From contig NZ_JHXO01000013.1 in the NCBI RefSeq assembly GCF_000621705.1, positions 62,001 to 126,000 of the forward strand: a DNA stretch of 64,000 nucleotides. Direction: 5' to 3'. The notes beneath the pieces were generated by a model. That model ran no database searches. It saw only the letters and a program-made list of their open reading frames with translations, and was not told the DNA's origin. The first letter of the stretch is position 1. The number at the start of each line of letters is the position of its first letter. The position numbers and the translations under genes are program-made. Of this stretch, positions 34,998 through 43,548 are shown piece after piece. The DNA comes from Prolixibacter bellariivorans ATCC BAA-1284 (GTDB lineage: Bacteria > Bacteroidota > Bacteroidia > Bacteroidales > Prolixibacteraceae).

Positions 34998-35777
34998 ATG
35001 TTTGGAATAATGGAGAAAGTAAATACGCGAACCAAGGAATTAGCTTCTACGCTTTTGGAGATAGGAGCCCTGTTGATGAGCTCCGGTGCCAGTACAGGGC
35101 GTATTCGGGTGACCATTTCCCGGATTGCCGAAGCATTGGGCTATACCTCCGAGTTGCTGGTGACGCATCGGGCGCTGATGCTTACACTCGTTGAGGAGGA
35201 ATCGCAAAACTTTTTCAGCAGCCTGAAACGGACATCGCCGCATGGTGTCAATTTTAAGGTGGTATCGGGTATTAGCCGGATGAGCTGGCGAGTGGTAGAA
35301 GAGGAGTGGGACCTTCCGCAAATCAATGCCGAGATTGAGCGTTTGCGCAGTTTACCGCACTATCCACGATTGGTCATTTTGTTGCTGGTCAGTTTGGCCG
35401 GAGCTTCGTTTTGCCGGTTATTCGGTGGCGAGGCCATCGAAATGGGGGTGGCTTTTACAGCAACGTTTGCCGGTTTGTACGTTCGGCAGGAGAGTGCCAA
35501 ACATGCATTCAACGGGTACATGTGTGTCTTTTTCGGTTCACTAACGGCGTCACTGATTTCGGGAGCATCGGTAAAATGGGGGCTGGGCACCGATCCGGAA
35601 CTGGCCTTTGCTACATCGGTGCTGTTTCTGATTCCCGGTGTACCGCTAATCAATTCGTTTACCGATTTGATTGACGGAAACATTATGAATGGCCTGGTTC
35701 GTGGCGCGAACGGGATGATTATTTCATTTGCCATTGCGCTGGGGATGCTGGGCGCCATGTTAATCTATAATATTTAA
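34998..35777 (+). CDS. Threonine/serine exporter, ThrE N-terminal part (DUF1212)
   Basis: This 259-residue protein matches the first half of ThrE. A soluble N-terminal region contains EIGALLMSSGASTGRI and the characteristic LLVTHRALMLTL, followed by five hydrophobic helices. IPGVPLINSFTDLIDGNIMNGLVRG near the end is the usual ThrE signature. The ATG at 35010 (MEKVN) is a second possible start. Three bases separate it from the second half, encoded as a separate gene; both are needed to export threonine and serine in split systems. Confidence 0.88.
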   Translation: MFGIMEKVNTRTKELASTLLEIGALLMSSGASTGRIRVTISRIAEALGYTSELLVTHRALMLTLVEEESQNFFSSLKRTSPHGVNFKVVSGISRMSWRVVEEEWDLPQINAEIERLRSLPHYPRLVILLLVSLAGASFCRLFGGEAIEMGVAFTATFAGLYVRQESAKHAFNGYMCVFFGSLTASLISGASVKWGLGTDPELAFATSVLFLIPGVPLINSFTDLIDGNIMNGLVRGANGMIISFAIALGMLGAMLIYNI

Positions 35778-35780
35778 GCG

Positions 35781-36275
35781 ATGACAGAGTGGTATCATTT
35801 TCCGGAGATGGGTGTTTGGTTGGGATTTGCCGCCCTGGGGTTTGCCATATTGTTTAATGTGCCGCAGCGAGCTTTGCCGTTTATCTGGCTGTTGGGCGCG
35901 TTGGGCGGAATAACCAAATTGCTGGTGCTTCATTTCGGTGGAAATATTATCCTGGCATCGCTGGCGGGTGCTACCCTGGTCGGCTTCCTGAGTATTCCGG
36001 CAGCACACAGCAAACATGCACCGCCACTGGTCTTTTCCATTCCGGCGGTTATTCCCATGGTCCCGGGAGCTTTTGCCTACCGGATGATGCTGGGACTGAT
36101 TAAACTGGCTGGGAACACCGGCACCGAAAGCTACAGCGATGTGTTGAATTCAGCGGTAAGCAATGGTCTTAAAACGCTTTTCATCTTGTTATCGCTGGCC
36201 GCCGGCGTCGCCATTCCCATGTTGATTACCCGCAAGGAATCGGCGAAAGAGATTAAGATTGTTAAATCGAAATAG
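35781..36275 (+). CDS. Threonine/serine exporter, ThrE C-terminal part (DUF3815)
   Basis: This 164-residue membrane protein has about five helices and corresponds to the second half of ThrE. VFSIPAVIPMVPGAFAYRMM is the conserved repeat of the IPGVPLI motif in the first half. It starts 3 bp after the stop of the partner gene and is surely co-translated with it. Confidence 0.88.
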   Translation: MTEWYHFPEMGVWLGFAALGFAILFNVPQRALPFIWLLGALGGITKLLVLHFGGNIILASLAGATLVGFLSIPAAHSKHAPPLVFSIPAVIPMVPGAFAYRMMLGLIKLAGNTGTESYSDVLNSAVSNGLKTLFILLSLAAGVAIPMLITRKESAKEIKIVKSK

Positions 36276-36366
36276 CTTCCCCTCCACGACGCTGAAGAGT
36301 GATTTTCTAGTACTATCTGTCGAATGTTAGCCTACTTGTTTGCGGTCGTTATTCTTTAAATCAATC

Positions 36367-37110
36367 CTACAGCAAATAGAATATACAATAAATCATGCCC
36401 AAATTAAATCCGGAATGGCATAACACAGCACCCCATATCGATTTTGCACGTTTTTTCACTTGAAAAAAGAGAATACTTACAGCAAACATACTCGTTACCC
36501 AAATCAGTGCCGGAACCAAATAAAAGTCCCATCTATTGTTTAGAAATACTAATCCGAAATGAGAAATATGTGTCAAGGCAAAAGCTAAACTGTCAACAAT
36601 TGATGCTTTTTTATCTCCAATCGAATTAGCAAAACTACCGTGAACAATACCTCGGAAAAACAATTCTTCGCCAATTGGACTAAAAGTCATTCCGGTAATG
36701 GCCATGACTACAAACATGGCTTTTTTGCCTTGAGCAGAAATACCATCAGGAATATTGTAGGATTTACCAATATATTCATACCAATTTTCATAGGAATGCC
36801 CATATAAACCAATACCCAAAAAATACAGTAAAAGGCTAAATGCAAGACCCGCAATCAACGCATAACCTAAGATTTTTAGTTTTCTTGTTTTCTTTATTCC
36901 AATCTGCTTTAGTCCATGCTTATTGAGAAATATAAAAGGTATCAATGCCGAAATGAACATTACTAAACCAATTAGACTATAATTTCCCGTCTCATTTGCT
37001 TTTAGCACTAAAATAAATCGGGGAATACAAACTATCAGCAGTAAGGATAACCCGAATTTCCAATTCAAGCGAAAATATCGATTCCAAAAATTTCTTAATT
37101 CATTGTCCAT
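36367..37110 (-). CDS. CPBP family intramembrane metalloprotease
   Basis: This is a 247-residue membrane protein with about seven helices. The CPBP (Rce1-like) active-site motifs are present: GEELFFRGIVHG near residue 148 and LTHISHFG near residue 180. The gene is noticeably richer in A and T than those before it, as is the whole stretch to 39.2 kb, which may be acquired DNA. Possible roles are peptide maturation or self-immunity, but no bacteriocin precursor is seen. Confidence 0.85.
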   Translation of the reverse strand: MDNELRNFWNRYFRLNWKFGLSLLLIVCIPRFILVLKANETGNYSLIGLVMFISALIPFIFLNKHGLKQIGIKKTRKLKILGYALIAGLAFSLLLYFLGIGLYGHSYENWYEYIGKSYNIPDGISAQGKKAMFVVMAITGMTFSPIGEELFFRGIVHGSFANSIGDKKASIVDSLAFALTHISHFGLVFLNNRWDFYLVPALIWVTSMFAVSILFFQVKKRAKSIWGAVLCHSGFNLGMIYCIFYLL

Positions 37111-37152
37111 TTGTATTTGTTGCGAAGTTAGTTTGGTCTAATTGGCACCCGG

Positions 37153-38088
37153 TTATTTGTCCTCGGTCGTGATTCTTTCCAGTTCACTAATCAAAGCTTT
37201 TTTATTCTCCTCATCCGTCGAAGAGTGTCCTGCAATCGTTATATGCAGCTCTGAATTCTTCAATTGAGAATGTAGCCTGAATGCCTGAGCCGGAGGACAA
37301 ATAAAATCATACCGTCCCTGCACGATGGACGTTTTGATATGTGCTATTTTATCGATGTTGTTCATAATGAAATCTTCCGGCAAAAAGCAATCGTTCTTAA
37401 TGTAATGGGCTTCCAATATCGCCATCGATTTGAACGAGAAAGATTTTAGTGATTCAGCCGGATCGGCAATTTTGTTGATGGTGTAAAACGACATTTCATA
37501 ATAGGCCCATTCATACGCGTATTTTTCGCTGAGTTCCTCATCATCCGACAGCATTTGGGTCAAATAGTAACTGACCGGATTTTCTCCTTCGGGCACGAGT
37601 TTGGCAAATCGTTCCCACACATCCGGAAAGAAGTGCTTGATTCCGCCGTTCATATAGTGGTCAAGTCCGTATCGATTGGCCAGCCAGATGCCTCGCAGGA
37701 TTAACCCCTTCACGCGTGCAGGCGAATGGATGGCATACACGAGCGCGAGGGTGCTTCCCCACGAGCCGCCAAAAACATAGACACTTTCGAAACCTAAGTG
37801 GTTCAGTATTTTATTGATGTCATCAATGAGGTACTGCGTCGTGTTGTTCTCAATCGAACCAAATGGTTTGCTTTGGGACGATCCCCGCTGGTCGAAGAAA
37901 ATCACATTGTACCTTTCTTCGTCGAAGAACTGTTTGTCTTTGTCTGAGAAACCTGCTCCCGGCCCGCCGTGCAGGAACAATACCGGAATTCCTTTGGGAT
38001 TTCCATACAATTCAAAATAGAGTGAGTGCTGATCCGAAACATCGATGTACCCGTTCTGGTAGGGTTGGTTGTTACTTGTTGCTGTCAT
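37153..38088 (-). CDS. Alpha/beta hydrolase, proline iminopeptidase-like (S33)
   Basis: This is a 311-residue alpha/beta hydrolase. HGGPGAGFSDKDKQFF near residue 42 forms the oxyanion hole, DQRGSSQSKPFGSIENNTTQ is the family loop typical of prolyl aminopeptidases, and the nucleophile Ser lies in FGGSWGSTLAL (near 110). The acid is probably Asp in QGRYDFICPP and the His is in AGHSSTDE. It likely removes N-terminal proline or acts on a related substrate in the cytoplasm. No signal peptide. Confidence 0.88.
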   Translation of the reverse strand: MTATSNNQPYQNGYIDVSDQHSLYFELYGNPKGIPVLFLHGGPGAGFSDKDKQFFDEERYNVIFFDQRGSSQSKPFGSIENNTTQYLIDDINKILNHLGFESVYVFGGSWGSTLALVYAIHSPARVKGLILRGIWLANRYGLDHYMNGGIKHFFPDVWERFAKLVPEGENPVSYYLTQMLSDDEELSEKYAYEWAYYEMSFYTINKIADPAESLKSFSFKSMAILEAHYIKNDCFLPEDFIMNNIDKIAHIKTSIVQGRYDFICPPAQAFRLHSQLKNSELHITIAGHSSTDEENKKALISELERITTEDK

Positions 38089-38230
38089 AATTTATGATTA
38101 TATCATTTGAGTTTGCTTGAACGGTGGCAATAAGAAATGTAGGGCATTTCATAGCTCCTATTTATCAAGCTGTAAAGCCGTTTATTAAATGTTATATCGT
38201 TCAAATTTAGCACTTTCTGCCCTATGTTTT

Positions 38231-38692
38231 TTATTGCGTGTTGTGGGTAGTTATTAGGTCATTCAGTTTCTCAAAATATTCATCTTTATCGAATTCAAAA
38301 TCCTTAAAATCAGAATAATCCCAATAATTTGTAGAATCTTTGCTTCGATGAATTTGTTCAAATCCTGTCCAAATTACAGTATCTTGTTTTTCAATTACTT
38401 TAATCATAAAAGTCCAACAACCAGGTGAACCGCATTCACAATCCAGTATATCTGATTTATCGTCCTCCGAATTTTGATTGTTCTCCGAATTTGTCAAGTT
38501 TGCAAAAAGAACTTTTGGGTCAAGACCGTCATAAGCTCCTGCAATATTTTCACTCCCTTCTTTTTTCGCTAACGGCAATTCATAGTCCTTTAATGAATCA
38601 ATCAGGTTTGTACCGTCAATTATTATTTGCGTCGAAAATGTTGTGTATTCATTAATCACGTCTTTTCTTATTTCAAAATCCAGCTTATTCAT
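38231..38692 (-). CDS. Hypothetical protein with CECGxPGCW motif
   Basis: This 153-residue, acidic, AT-rich-coded protein has no signal peptide. It contains DCECGSPGCWTFMIKV near residue 80, a short cysteine cluster that may bind zinc. I recognise it only as an orphan family of small cytoplasmic proteins. Its start is 1 bp from the end of the next gene upstream, so the two form an operon. The size, acidity and pairing are reminiscent of immunity proteins, but no toxin is present. Confidence 0.65.
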   Translation of the reverse strand: MNKLDFEIRKDVINEYTTFSTQIIIDGTNLIDSLKDYELPLAKKEGSENIAGAYDGLDPKVLFANLTNSENNQNSEDDKSDILDCECGSPGCWTFMIKVIEKQDTVIWTGFEQIHRSKDSTNYWDYSDFKDFEFDKDEYFEKLNDLITTHNTQ

Positions 38693-38693
38693 A

Positions 38694-39029
38694 TCAAGAT
38701 TTGATTTCTATCCATTCTCCATTTACCAATTTTTCGAATTTGCCCCACTCTGGTTTACCAATACTTCGTCCTTTTACTCTTACTGGCTCTATCCAATCAT
38801 GTTGACAATTTTCCAAAGGGTCTGGGATTTCTTGCCAATCATTTTGGTCAACACCATATTCTTGTGAAGCTTCAATTGCATAATCAACTTTTTCAAACCA
38901 GTTGTCCCAAATTGCACTTGAATCAAATTCCTTGTCGTATCCAAACAGATACACTCCATCTTCAGAGTCGTAAATCATTAATCTTTTTATGTCTGAATCA
39001 GTCTGTCTTATGTTTGCTATAAGTCTCAT
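38694..39029 (-). CDS. Hypothetical protein, 111 residues, acidic and Trp-rich
   Basis: This is a small acidic protein with seven Trp residues, including SAIWDNWFEK, QNDWQEIP and the end NGEWIEIK. No domain is recognised. It is the first gene of a two-gene operon with the CECGxPGCW protein and is preceded, 60 bp upstream, by a strong 17-bp inverted repeat. Codon use is AT-rich like its partner. Confidence 0.62.
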   Translation of the reverse strand: MRLIANIRQTDSDIKRLMIYDSEDGVYLFGYDKEFDSSAIWDNWFEKVDYAIEASQEYGVDQNDWQEIPDPLENCQHDWIEPVRVKGRSIGKPEWGKFEKLVNGEWIEIKS

Positions 39030-39090
39030 TTTTAATTACCCACAACGTATGTGTAAATGTAGTGTGTTTATTTTTCTTATATCGTGATGA

Positions 39091-39135
39091 AAAGGTGTTC
39101 TTTACATACCGATATGGCATGTAAAAAACACCTTT
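39091..39135. repeat. 17-bp inverted repeat upstream of the orphan operon
   Basis: AAAGGTGTTCTTTACAT and ATGTAAAAAACACCTTT pair with one mismatch across an 11-base loop. No T-run beyond the arm suits a terminator. It may be an operator or a processed RNA hairpin. Confidence 0.7.
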
Positions 39136-39265
39136 AGGGATTGCGAGAAAATATATTTCCTTGTTAATTGTATCTGTTCTCATCCGCCTCATTTTCCCAA
39201 TGAAATTAGGTTTTTATTATCATAAATCAAAAGTGATGGCGTGGACATACCTCCACGCCTTCCCC

Positions 39266-39611
39266 GGCGAGTGGACGGGTCATGAACTTTTGATCATGCC
39301 TTCCCCAGTGAGTAGGCAGCTCAAGAATAAACGATCATGCCTTTCCTGAGAGTTGGACGGCTCGTGGGCAAACGATCACGGCTTCCCTGAGAGTTGGACG
39401 GCTCGTGGGCAAACGATCACGGCTTCGCTGGGAGTTGGACGGCTCGTGGGCAAACGATCATGGCTTCGCTGAGAGTTGGACGGCTCATGGGCAAGCGATC
39501 ATGGCTTCGCTGGGAGTTGGGCGGCTCATGGGCAAACGATCACGGCTTCGCTGAGAGTTGGACGGCTCATGGGCAAACGATCATGGCCTCGCTGAGAGTT
39601 GGACGAGGCAC
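39266..39611. repeat. 41-bp tandem minisatellite, about eight units
   Basis: Units of 41 bp start at 39348, 39389, 39430, 39471, 39512 and 39553, plus a partial unit from 39594. Two more divergent units start at 39266 and 39307. Each reads roughly GAGAGTTGGACGGCTCATGG + GCAAACGATCATGGCTTCGCT. Changes are mostly single bases (T/C, A/G). Because 41 is not a multiple of three, any long frame here is a chance product. It lies 3' of the ammonium transporter gene. Confidence 0.92.
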
Positions 39612-39627
39612 GCACATTTGTGCAAAG

Positions 39628-39669
39628 AAAACCCCTGGCCAGAGCTTGCAGAGTCCAACCAAGGGTTTT
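39628..39669 (-). terminator. Possible terminator of the first ammonium transporter gene
   Basis: AAAACCCCTGG pairs with CCAAGGGTTTT (one mismatch) across a 20-base loop, 25 bp after the stop. The stem begins and ends in A/T runs. Confidence 0.55.
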
Positions 39670-39693
39670 CGAAATATTTTTCTTCCAATAATA

Positions 39694-40929
39694 TTATTGC
39701 CGGCGGGCCACTTCGCCGTGAAATGCCAGGTCGAGGCCTTGCAGCTCATCGGCCAGTTTCACTTTCACCGGTACCAGTACATTAATGATTTTTAGCATAG
39801 CCAAGGTAAATACAAAGCCCCAGGCCGATGCCAGGATAATGGCTGTCAGTTGTTTCAGAAAGAACACCGGGCTTCCGCCGTTCAGGATGCCCTGGGCACC
39901 ATGCGGGTTGACCGCCAGACTGCCGAAGAATCCCAGCAGCAGCGTTCCCAACACGCCGCCAACGCCGTGAACGCCCCACACATCGAGGGCATCGTCCCAG
40001 CCTTTGTATTCCACAAACTTCACCGCAAGGTAACACACAACTCCGGCCAGTAACCCGAAAAACAGTGCGGCGTCAAGCGAAACATAGCCGGCTGCCGGTG
40101 TAATGGTAGCCAGTCCGGCTACCGCTCCGGTCATCAAACCAATAAACGTCGGCTTTTTCTTTCCGGTAGTCCACTCAATAATCAGCCAGGTAACGGCAGA
40201 GGCTGAGGCAGCAATGTCGGTATTCAGGAATGCCTGCGCGGTAATGGCATCGACGTTCAGTTCGCTTCCGGCGTTAAAGCCGTACCACCCAAACCAAAGC
40301 AACGCTGTCCCGATGGCCACCAGCGGGATGTTGTTTGGCCCGTCGCCCTGTTCCGCTCGTTTGCCCACGAACAGCACCGAGGCCAGGGCGGCAAATCCGG
40401 CGGTAGCGTGTACTGTAATTCCTCCGGCAAAGTCGAGCACGCCCCATTGAGCGAGGATGCCGCCACCCCAAATCATGTGTACGAAGGGATAGTAGACAAA
40501 AATCTGCCAGAAGATGAGAAAGATAATGTATGATTTAAAGGTCACCCGGTTGATGAATGCGCCGGTAATCAATGCCGGAGTAATAATGGCAAACATCATC
40601 TGGTAGGCAATGAAAATGAATTCCGGGAAATTGCGGTCTGCCGAGTGCGGAGTATAAGCGGTGATGCCGTGTAAAAATACTCTGTCGAAATTACCGATGA
40701 TTCCGGAAAAATCGGTTCCGTGTGCCAGGTCTCCGCTAAAGCACATGGTATAGCCAATGGAAATCCACAGAAGCGAAGTGATGCCCAGTGAGACAAAGCT
40801 CTGCATCATGATACTTAAAATGTTCTTTTTACAACTCAGGCCCCCGTAAAAAAAGGCGAGGCCCGGAGTCATGAGCATCACCAGACTGGTGGCAATGATC
40901 ATAAATGCCGTTAAACCCTTATCAAACAT
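39694..40929 (-). CDS. Ammonium transporter, first copy
   Basis: This is a 411-residue Amt/Mep/Rh channel with eleven hydrophobic helices. It has no separate signal peptide; the first helix is MIIATSLVMLMTPGLAFFYGGL. The twin pore histidines are in GGITVHATAGFAAL and WGVHGVGGVLG, and the Asp of AMT-type pores is present in DFAGG. It carries ammonium into the cell. No GlnB/GlnK gene is adjacent. It is divergent from the second Amt gene, with a 482-bp region between them. Confidence 0.93.
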   Translation of the reverse strand: MFDKGLTAFMIIATSLVMLMTPGLAFFYGGLSCKKNILSIMMQSFVSLGITSLLWISIGYTMCFSGDLAHGTDFSGIIGNFDRVFLHGITAYTPHSADRNFPEFIFIAYQMMFAIITPALITGAFINRVTFKSYIIFLIFWQIFVYYPFVHMIWGGGILAQWGVLDFAGGITVHATAGFAALASVLFVGKRAEQGDGPNNIPLVAIGTALLWFGWYGFNAGSELNVDAITAQAFLNTDIAASASAVTWLIIEWTTGKKKPTFIGLMTGAVAGLATITPAAGYVSLDAALFFGLLAGVVCYLAVKFVEYKGWDDALDVWGVHGVGGVLGTLLLGFFGSLAVNPHGAQGILNGGSPVFFLKQLTAIILASAWGFVFTLAMLKIINVLVPVKVKLADELQGLDLAFHGEVARRQ

Positions 40930-41323
40930 TGTTCAAAATCTCTAAAGTGTTACCTAAATCAGTGTGTCACTACAAAAATATAAGTAAAATGGGTTTTGCC
41001 TATGAAAAACAGGGGGTGTTGATGGGAAAATAACTTTCAGATTGAAAGCAGGTGTTGTTTTAATGAGGGGGTTGGCGGTGTTGTGATGACTGATTTGCTC
41101 CTTGTAATTGTTCTGTAATCAGGAGTTAAAGGTGCTTGATTGAAAAATAAAATTTGTCATTGCGGTGTGATGTTTTTGGGGTGTAGTTTGAGAATAATGT
41201 AGATAAAATAAATTGTGATATTCAACAGGAGGGGGTGTGTGTCTGGAAACTTTAAAATGAAATTTGCTATGAATGTTATCAAAATGTGAAAAATATTCCT
41301 TTTGTAGTTTCAAATTGATACAC
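40930..41323. other. Divergent control region between the two Amt genes
   Basis: The region is G- and T-rich. GGTGTTG occurs at 41015, 41051 and 41077, unevenly spaced. No sigma-54 type TGGC-N8-TTGC box at the proper spacing is seen. There is no gene. Confidence 0.4.
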
Positions 41324-41357
41324 TTTGATGGCTTTGTAATAATAAAATATATTTTTG
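41324..41357 (+). promoter_or_regulatory. Promoter of the second ammonium transporter
   Basis: TTTG at 41324-41327 and TATTTTTG at 41350-41357 form a -33/-7 pair with a 22-bp gap. The segment after it, TTTGTGGCCGAAAACCAAT, is repeated nearly intact before the mini-Amt gene. Confidence 0.55.
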
Positions 41358-41411
41358 TGGCCGAAAACCAATTAAATGTAAAAACTAAGCTTCAAAAAGG
41401 AATAAATTGTC

Positions 41412-42737
41412 ATGAGACACAAAAACAAATGGCTTCGAACACTTATCGTTTTAATCATTGTTTCCATTCTTGGGATTTTCTTTCCTACCACAAATTTTGG
41501 TGACGGAGGAGGCGCCCTTGTTACCGGTGATGTTGCCTGGATGTTAACTTCAACAGCATTGGTTTTACTCATGACTCCCGGATTGGCCTTCTTCTATGGC
41601 GGAATGGTTGATCCACGTAACATAATTTCGACTATTCTGCAAAGCTTTATGGCCATGGGGCTCATCAGCATTATTTGGATTGTGGTTGGTTTTAGCCTCG
41701 CGTTTGGTGATAGCATTGGTGGCCCGGGAACAGGATTGATAGGTAACCCGATGACATACTTCATGTTTAACAATGTGGGAGCAGCTCCTAATCCCGATTT
41801 GGGACCAACGATTCCCTTTGCATTGTTCGCCATATTTCAATTGAAATTTGCTATCATCACTCCGGCTCTGATTACCGGCTCATTTGCTGGGCGGGTTCGG
41901 TTCCGCGCATACATGCTATTCATTAGTTTGTTTACCATATTCATTTATGCTCCGCTTGCTCACTGGACCTGGGACCCCAATGGTTTGCTTCATAACTGGG
42001 GCGTTCTCGACTTTGCCGGTGGAACGGTCGTTCACATGTCGGCCGGATTTGCCGCATTGGCCGGAGCCATGTTCTTAGGAAAGCGACATGACATTGAAGG
42101 CCCGGAGCGACGTGCCAATATTCCGTTTGTAATGCTGGGAGCCGGCATGCTTTGGTTTGGCTGGTTTGGTTTTAATGCCGGTTCGGCACTGGCGGCTTCG
42201 TCCACGGCCGTGCTGGCGTTGGTGAATACCAATACTGCTTCAGCTGCGGCTATGCTGGCCTGGATATTCCTCGATGGCGCCCGCGGGCATAAACCCTCTG
42301 GTTTAGGTGCAGCTATCGGTTTGGTGGTCGGATTGGTTGCCATTACCCCGGCCGCGGGTTATGTAGGCATCGGAGCCTCCATTTTCATTGGAGTGGCGGC
42401 AGCGGTTGTTAGCAACTATGCCATTACCCTTCGCAGCCGCACGGCGCTCGACGATACGCTGGATGTATTTCCGGCGCACGGAATGGGCGGTATTGTGGGA
42501 ATGATTCTTACCGGTGTATTTGCGCGTAACGTCGGTTTGATTGACGGCGAAACAAAAACATTTTTCTATCACCTGTTGGCTTTGGTGGTGGTGAGTGTAT
42601 TCACATTTGGTGGTTCGTATCTGCTCTATTGGATCACCGACAAAATTGTTCCACTCCGTGTATCGAAAGAAGCGGAAAAAGTGGGCTTGGATATCAGTCA
42701 GCACAACGAATCATACGGATTTCTCTATATGGATTAA
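41412..42737 (+). CDS. Ammonium transporter, second copy
   Basis: This is a 441-residue Amt channel. It has an extra N-terminal helix (RTLIVLIIVSILGIFF) and a ~15-residue loop before the usual first helix, probably a signal peptide as in E. coli AmtB. Pore histidines are in GGTVVHMSAGFAAL and FPAHGMGGIVG. It is clearly different from the copy at 39694-40929, so the pair is not a recent duplication. A strong terminator follows, and 440 bp later a small gene repeats both ends of this one. Confidence 0.93.
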   Translation: MRHKNKWLRTLIVLIIVSILGIFFPTTNFGDGGGALVTGDVAWMLTSTALVLLMTPGLAFFYGGMVDPRNIISTILQSFMAMGLISIIWIVVGFSLAFGDSIGGPGTGLIGNPMTYFMFNNVGAAPNPDLGPTIPFALFAIFQLKFAIITPALITGSFAGRVRFRAYMLFISLFTIFIYAPLAHWTWDPNGLLHNWGVLDFAGGTVVHMSAGFAALAGAMFLGKRHDIEGPERRANIPFVMLGAGMLWFGWFGFNAGSALAASSTAVLALVNTNTASAAAMLAWIFLDGARGHKPSGLGAAIGLVVGLVAITPAAGYVGIGASIFIGVAAAVVSNYAITLRSRTALDDTLDVFPAHGMGGIVGMILTGVFARNVGLIDGETKTFFYHLLALVVVSVFTFGGSYLLYWITDKIVPLRVSKEAEKVGLDISQHNESYGFLYMD

Positions 42738-42765
42738 TTAGTTACCCCAACCCTTTACACGTATG

Positions 42766-42793
42766 GGTCATCCCGAAAGGGATGGCCTTTTTT
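42766..42793 (+). terminator. Rho-independent terminator of the second Amt gene
   Basis: GGTCATCCC-GAAA-GGGATGGCC is followed by six T. The same terminator occurs at 43491-43519. Confidence 0.92.
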
Positions 42794-43118
42794 ATGTGAT
42801 AAATAAGTTGTTTTACCTCCTTTAATACCTTTTTTGTCCATTTCGGATCTGATAAAACAGGTTCCGCCTGGTGCTTGCAGCTTTCTCCTCAAAACGAGAT
42901 TAACGAAGAGTGAACTTAGTGTTTCGTAATCTGATCTTTGGGTGAATGGTTTGCATGTACCTTTTTAGTCGTAAAAGGTCTTGTAAAAGGCTGTATAAGA
43001 TGACTATATGACTTGTTTGGAAGATTGCATAGGTTGAGTAATTGTTACTGGAGTATGAAAAGTACTATAACAATAGCTATGTGCTTGAAATTGATAGTCA
43101 AAGTGAAATAATCGTAAG
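42794..43118. other. Spacer between second Amt and mini-Amt
   Basis: The spacer is AT-rich, with no gene or clear structure. Its right end resembles the DNA just before the second Amt promoter (AAATTGATA). Confidence 0.4.
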
Positions 43119-43126
43119 TATCTTTG
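43119..43126 (+). promoter_or_regulatory. -7 promoter box of the mini-Amt gene
   Basis: TATCTTTG matches TAnnTTTG. The following TTTGTGGCTGAGAACCAAT copies the same part of the second Amt leader. Confidence 0.55.
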
Positions 43127-43176
43127 TGGCTGAGAACCAATAAAACGGGACGTTAAAATTAAAAGGAGGACTTGTT

Positions 43177-43413
43177 ATGAAAAACAAGAGAAATTGGTTC
43201 GGAACATTTATTGTTCTAGTTGTTATTTCAATTTTAGGATTGTTTGTATCCGGCGAATTTGCCAAAGGTATTGGTGTTTTTGCTGATAGTGTAAAAACGT
43301 TGTTTTACAATGTACTGATGATGATTGTTGCAGTAGGTTTCACTTTCGGTGGTTCGTACCTTTTGTTTCGGATTATCGATAAGATCGTCATGCCGAAAGG
43401 TCATTTGCAATAA
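43177..43413 (+). CDS. Mini-Amt: in-frame internal-deletion copy of an ammonium transporter
   Basis: This 78-residue protein aligns at its start (KNKRNWFGTFIVLVVISILG) with the N-terminal helix of the 441-residue Amt, and at its end (SVKTLFYNVLMM..., then FTFGGSYLLFRIIDKIV) with that protein's last helix. About 370 core residues, including both pore histidines, are missing, so it cannot be a channel. The frame is open, with a strong Shine-Dalgarno (AAAGGAGG, 43162-43169, unusual for this phylum), its own -7 box and a terminator matching that of the full gene. It could be a decaying duplicate, or a two-helix protein that affects Amt trimers. The second is only inference. Confidence 0.8.
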   Translation: MKNKRNWFGTFIVLVVISILGLFVSGEFAKGIGVFADSVKTLFYNVLMMIVAVGFTFGGSYLLFRIIDKIVMPKGHLQ

Positions 43414-43490
43414 TCGGTATATTACGCTGGTGATTCCATTTTGACAACTGATAAACCGGCCACTCAAATCTCATTATTGAATACGTGATA

Positions 43491-43519
43491 GGTCATCCCG
43501 AAAGGGATGGCCTTTTTTT
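43491..43519 (+). terminator. Rho-independent terminator of the mini-Amt gene
   Basis: GGTCATCCC-GAAA-GGGATGGCC is followed by seven T, the same stem-loop as after the full Amt gene. Confidence 0.92.
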
Positions 43520-43548
43520 ATGTGATAACTACATCAATAGACATCACA

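Noticed and set aside
38998-39192. 64-codon frame on the − strand
   Set aside because: It covers the 17-bp inverted repeat and overlaps the start of the orphan gene; no similarity seen.
39266-39611. CRISPR array
   Set aside because: The units are contiguous tandem copies without unique spacers.
39394-39795. 133-codon frame with WANDHG repeats
   Set aside because: It is the translation of the 41-bp minisatellite and its unit is not a multiple of three; it also runs into the transporter gene on the other strand.
40930-41411. Sigma-54 promoter for the Amt genes
   Set aside because: TGGAAA and TTTGCT at 41243-41270 are spaced too far apart for a -24/-12 element.
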